Positions 62,957 to 64,000 of a stretch of DNA of 64,000 nucleotides are shown here, in pieces. Origin of the DNA: Methylobacterium sp. Leaf104 (GTDB lineage Bacteria; Pseudomonadota; Alphaproteobacteria; Rhizobiales; Beijerinckiaceae); the NCBI RefSeq assembly GCF_001422885.1, contig NZ_LMMZ01000038.1:186001-250000 (forward strand), read 5' to 3'. A program made the position numbers and the translations under genes. Below the pieces are notes generated by a model. It saw only the letters and a list, made by a program, of their open reading frames with translations, did no database searches and was not told the DNA's origin. The stretch's first letter is position 1, and every line of letters begins with the position of its first letter.

Positions 62957-64000
62957 GTGACCGCGGCCGTCCCCGCCCTGCCGCTCCTCGGCCGACCCCG
63001 CGGACTCGCCTGGAGCGCGGCCGCCCTGGCGCTCTGCGCCCTGGTGCTGAGCCCGGTCGTCGCCCTCGTGGTCGCGGCCGGGGACGGGATCGGGGGCGGG
63101 GCGGGCGCGGCGCTGTGGCCGCACCTCGTCGCCCACGTGCTGCCGCAGGCCCTGCGCGACACCGCCCTGCTGCTGGCCGGCGTCGGCGTGCTGGTGGTGG
63201 TGCTCGGGGCGGGCTCCGCCTGGCTCGTGGCGGCCTACGACTTTCCCGGCCGGCGCCTCCTCGAGGCGGGGCTGCTGCTGCCGATGGCGGTGCCGACCTA
63301 CATCGTCGCCTTCGCGTATCTCGACCTGATGCATCCGATCGGCCCGGTGCAGACCACCCTGCGCGACCTCCTCGGCTATGCCCGCCCGCGCGATCTCGTG
63401 CTGCCCGAGATCCGCTCGCTGCCCGGCTGCATCCTGCTCCTCGGCTTCGTGCTCTACCCCTACGTCTACCTGCCGACCCGGGCGCTGTTCCTGATGCAGG
63501 CCGCCAACCTCATCGAGGCGGCCCGGATGCTTGGGCGCCGGCCCTCGGCGATCTTCCTGCGGGTCGCCCTGCCGATGGCACGCCCGGCCATCGCCCTCGG
63601 GGCGAGCCTCGCCCTGATGGAGGCGCTGAACGACATCGGCGCGGCGGAATTCCTCGGGGTCCGCACCCTGACGGTCCAGGTCTACGCCACCTGGGTCAAC
63701 CGCTCGGACCTCGCCGGCGCGGCCCAGATCGCCCTCGTCATGCTGGTGGCCGTCGTCGCCCTGGTGGCCCTGGAGCGCTGGGCCCGGGCCGGACGCGGGT
63801 TCTCGGGGGGCGCCCAGCGCCCGCGCCGCCTCGCCCGCCAGCGGCTGACGGGCCTGCGGGCCGTGGCCGCCCTGGCCCTCGGGCTGGTGCCCGTGGCGAT
63901 CGGCTTCGCGATTCCGGCGAGCTACCTCGTCCATTCCGCGGTCCGACGGGTGCTGCGCAGCGGCCTGCCGGAGACGATCCTCTCCGAGATCGGCCATACC
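62957..64000 (+). CDS. ferric-iron ABC transporter permease (FbpB-like), 3' end outside window
   Basis: Starts at GTG 62957 and stays open to the last base (348 codons). Visible are a first membrane segment (AAALALCALVLSPVVALVVAAG) and a binding-protein-dependent permease core with FAYLDLMHPIGPVQTTLRDLL and the EAA loop EAARMLGRRPSAIFLRVALPMARPAIALG, followed by MEALNDIGAAEFLGVRTLTVQVYATW. FbpB-type permeases carry two such cores (about 540 residues), so about one third is missing. Neighbouring ATPase and binding protein genes fix its function as iron uptake. Confidence 0.9.
   Translation, partial: MTAAVPALPLLGRPRGLAWSAAALALCALVLSPVVALVVAAGDGIGGGAGAALWPHLVAHVLPQALRDTALLLAGVGVLVVVLGAGSAWLVAAYDFPGRRLLEAGLLLPMAVPTYIVAFAYLDLMHPIGPVQTTLRDLLGYARPRDLVLPEIRSLPGCILLLGFVLYPYVYLPTRALFLMQAANLIEAARMLGRRPSAIFLRVALPMARPAIALGASLALMEALNDIGAAEFLGVRTLTVQVYATWVNRSDLAGAAQIALVMLVAVVALVALERWARAGRGFSGGAQRPRRLARQRLTGLRAVAALALGLVPVAIGFAIPASYLVHSAVRRVLRSGLPETILSEIGHT

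Overview
The window is GC-rich (roughly 70%) chromosomal DNA from an alphaproteobacterium of the order Hyphomicrobiales, most likely Methylobacterium or a close relative. The evidence is a GcrA-type cell-cycle regulator, an extended FtsZ, the ftsW-murG-murC-murB-ddl-ftsQ-ftsA-ftsZ-lpxC-bamD-recN order, a set of quinoprotein accessory genes typical of methylotrophs, and an alphaproteobacterial SOS box. No organism can be named from sequence alone. I saw no rRNA or tRNA genes and no CRISPR array.

Layout. 0-6.2 kb: end of a LysR regulator, an SDR dehydrogenase, a bestrophin-like channel, a GNAT acetyltransferase, a periplasmic asparaginase, a second LysR regulator and a small secreted protein. 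6.2-7.07 kb: a complete IS5-family element inserted exactly at the stop codon of that small gene, cutting it off from its likely terminator. 7.3-10.4 kb: a TonB-dependent siderophore receptor convergent with panB. 10.9-14.1 kb: three quinoprotein accessory genes (rhodanese-like CXXCW protein, SoxYZ-like carrier, metallo-beta-lactamase-fold hydrolase) divergent from a TetR regulator, with a clear palindromic operator between them. 14.2-15.5 kb: a COG0523 GTPase and a small exported protein.

15.7-30.4 kb is the division and cell-wall cluster, with a decayed DUF559 endonuclease relic between murC and murB and strong hairpins after murB, ftsZ and bamD. 30.5-34.3 kb holds a NepR-like small protein, gcrA, a phosphoglycolate phosphatase, a DUF4142 protein with a possible EcfG-type promoter, and an acetyltransferase. 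34.3-35.05 kb is an AT-rich island with a broken, phage-like or toxin-like ORF.

35-45 kb: polA, a BrkB/YihY membrane protein, a Kef/YbaL-type antiporter, then recX, a radical SAM/HhH protein and a UdgX-type uracil-DNA glycosylase. The radical SAM-UdgX pair sits behind a perfect GTTC-N7-GTTC LexA box, making it the best candidate here for an under-described DNA repair system. 45-57 kb: a TAXI-type binding protein, an OprB porin, a Gfo/Idh/MocA oxidoreductase, PilZ, PAP2, 2'-5' RNA ligase and AlgX-like proteins, a glutathionyl-hydroquinone reductase, CnoX/YbbN, a Lon-substrate-domain protein, Trm112 and a cytoplasmic asparaginase. 57-64 kb: small proteins, priA, and a ferric-iron ABC transporter (ATPase, binding protein, partial permease) cut off by the window end.
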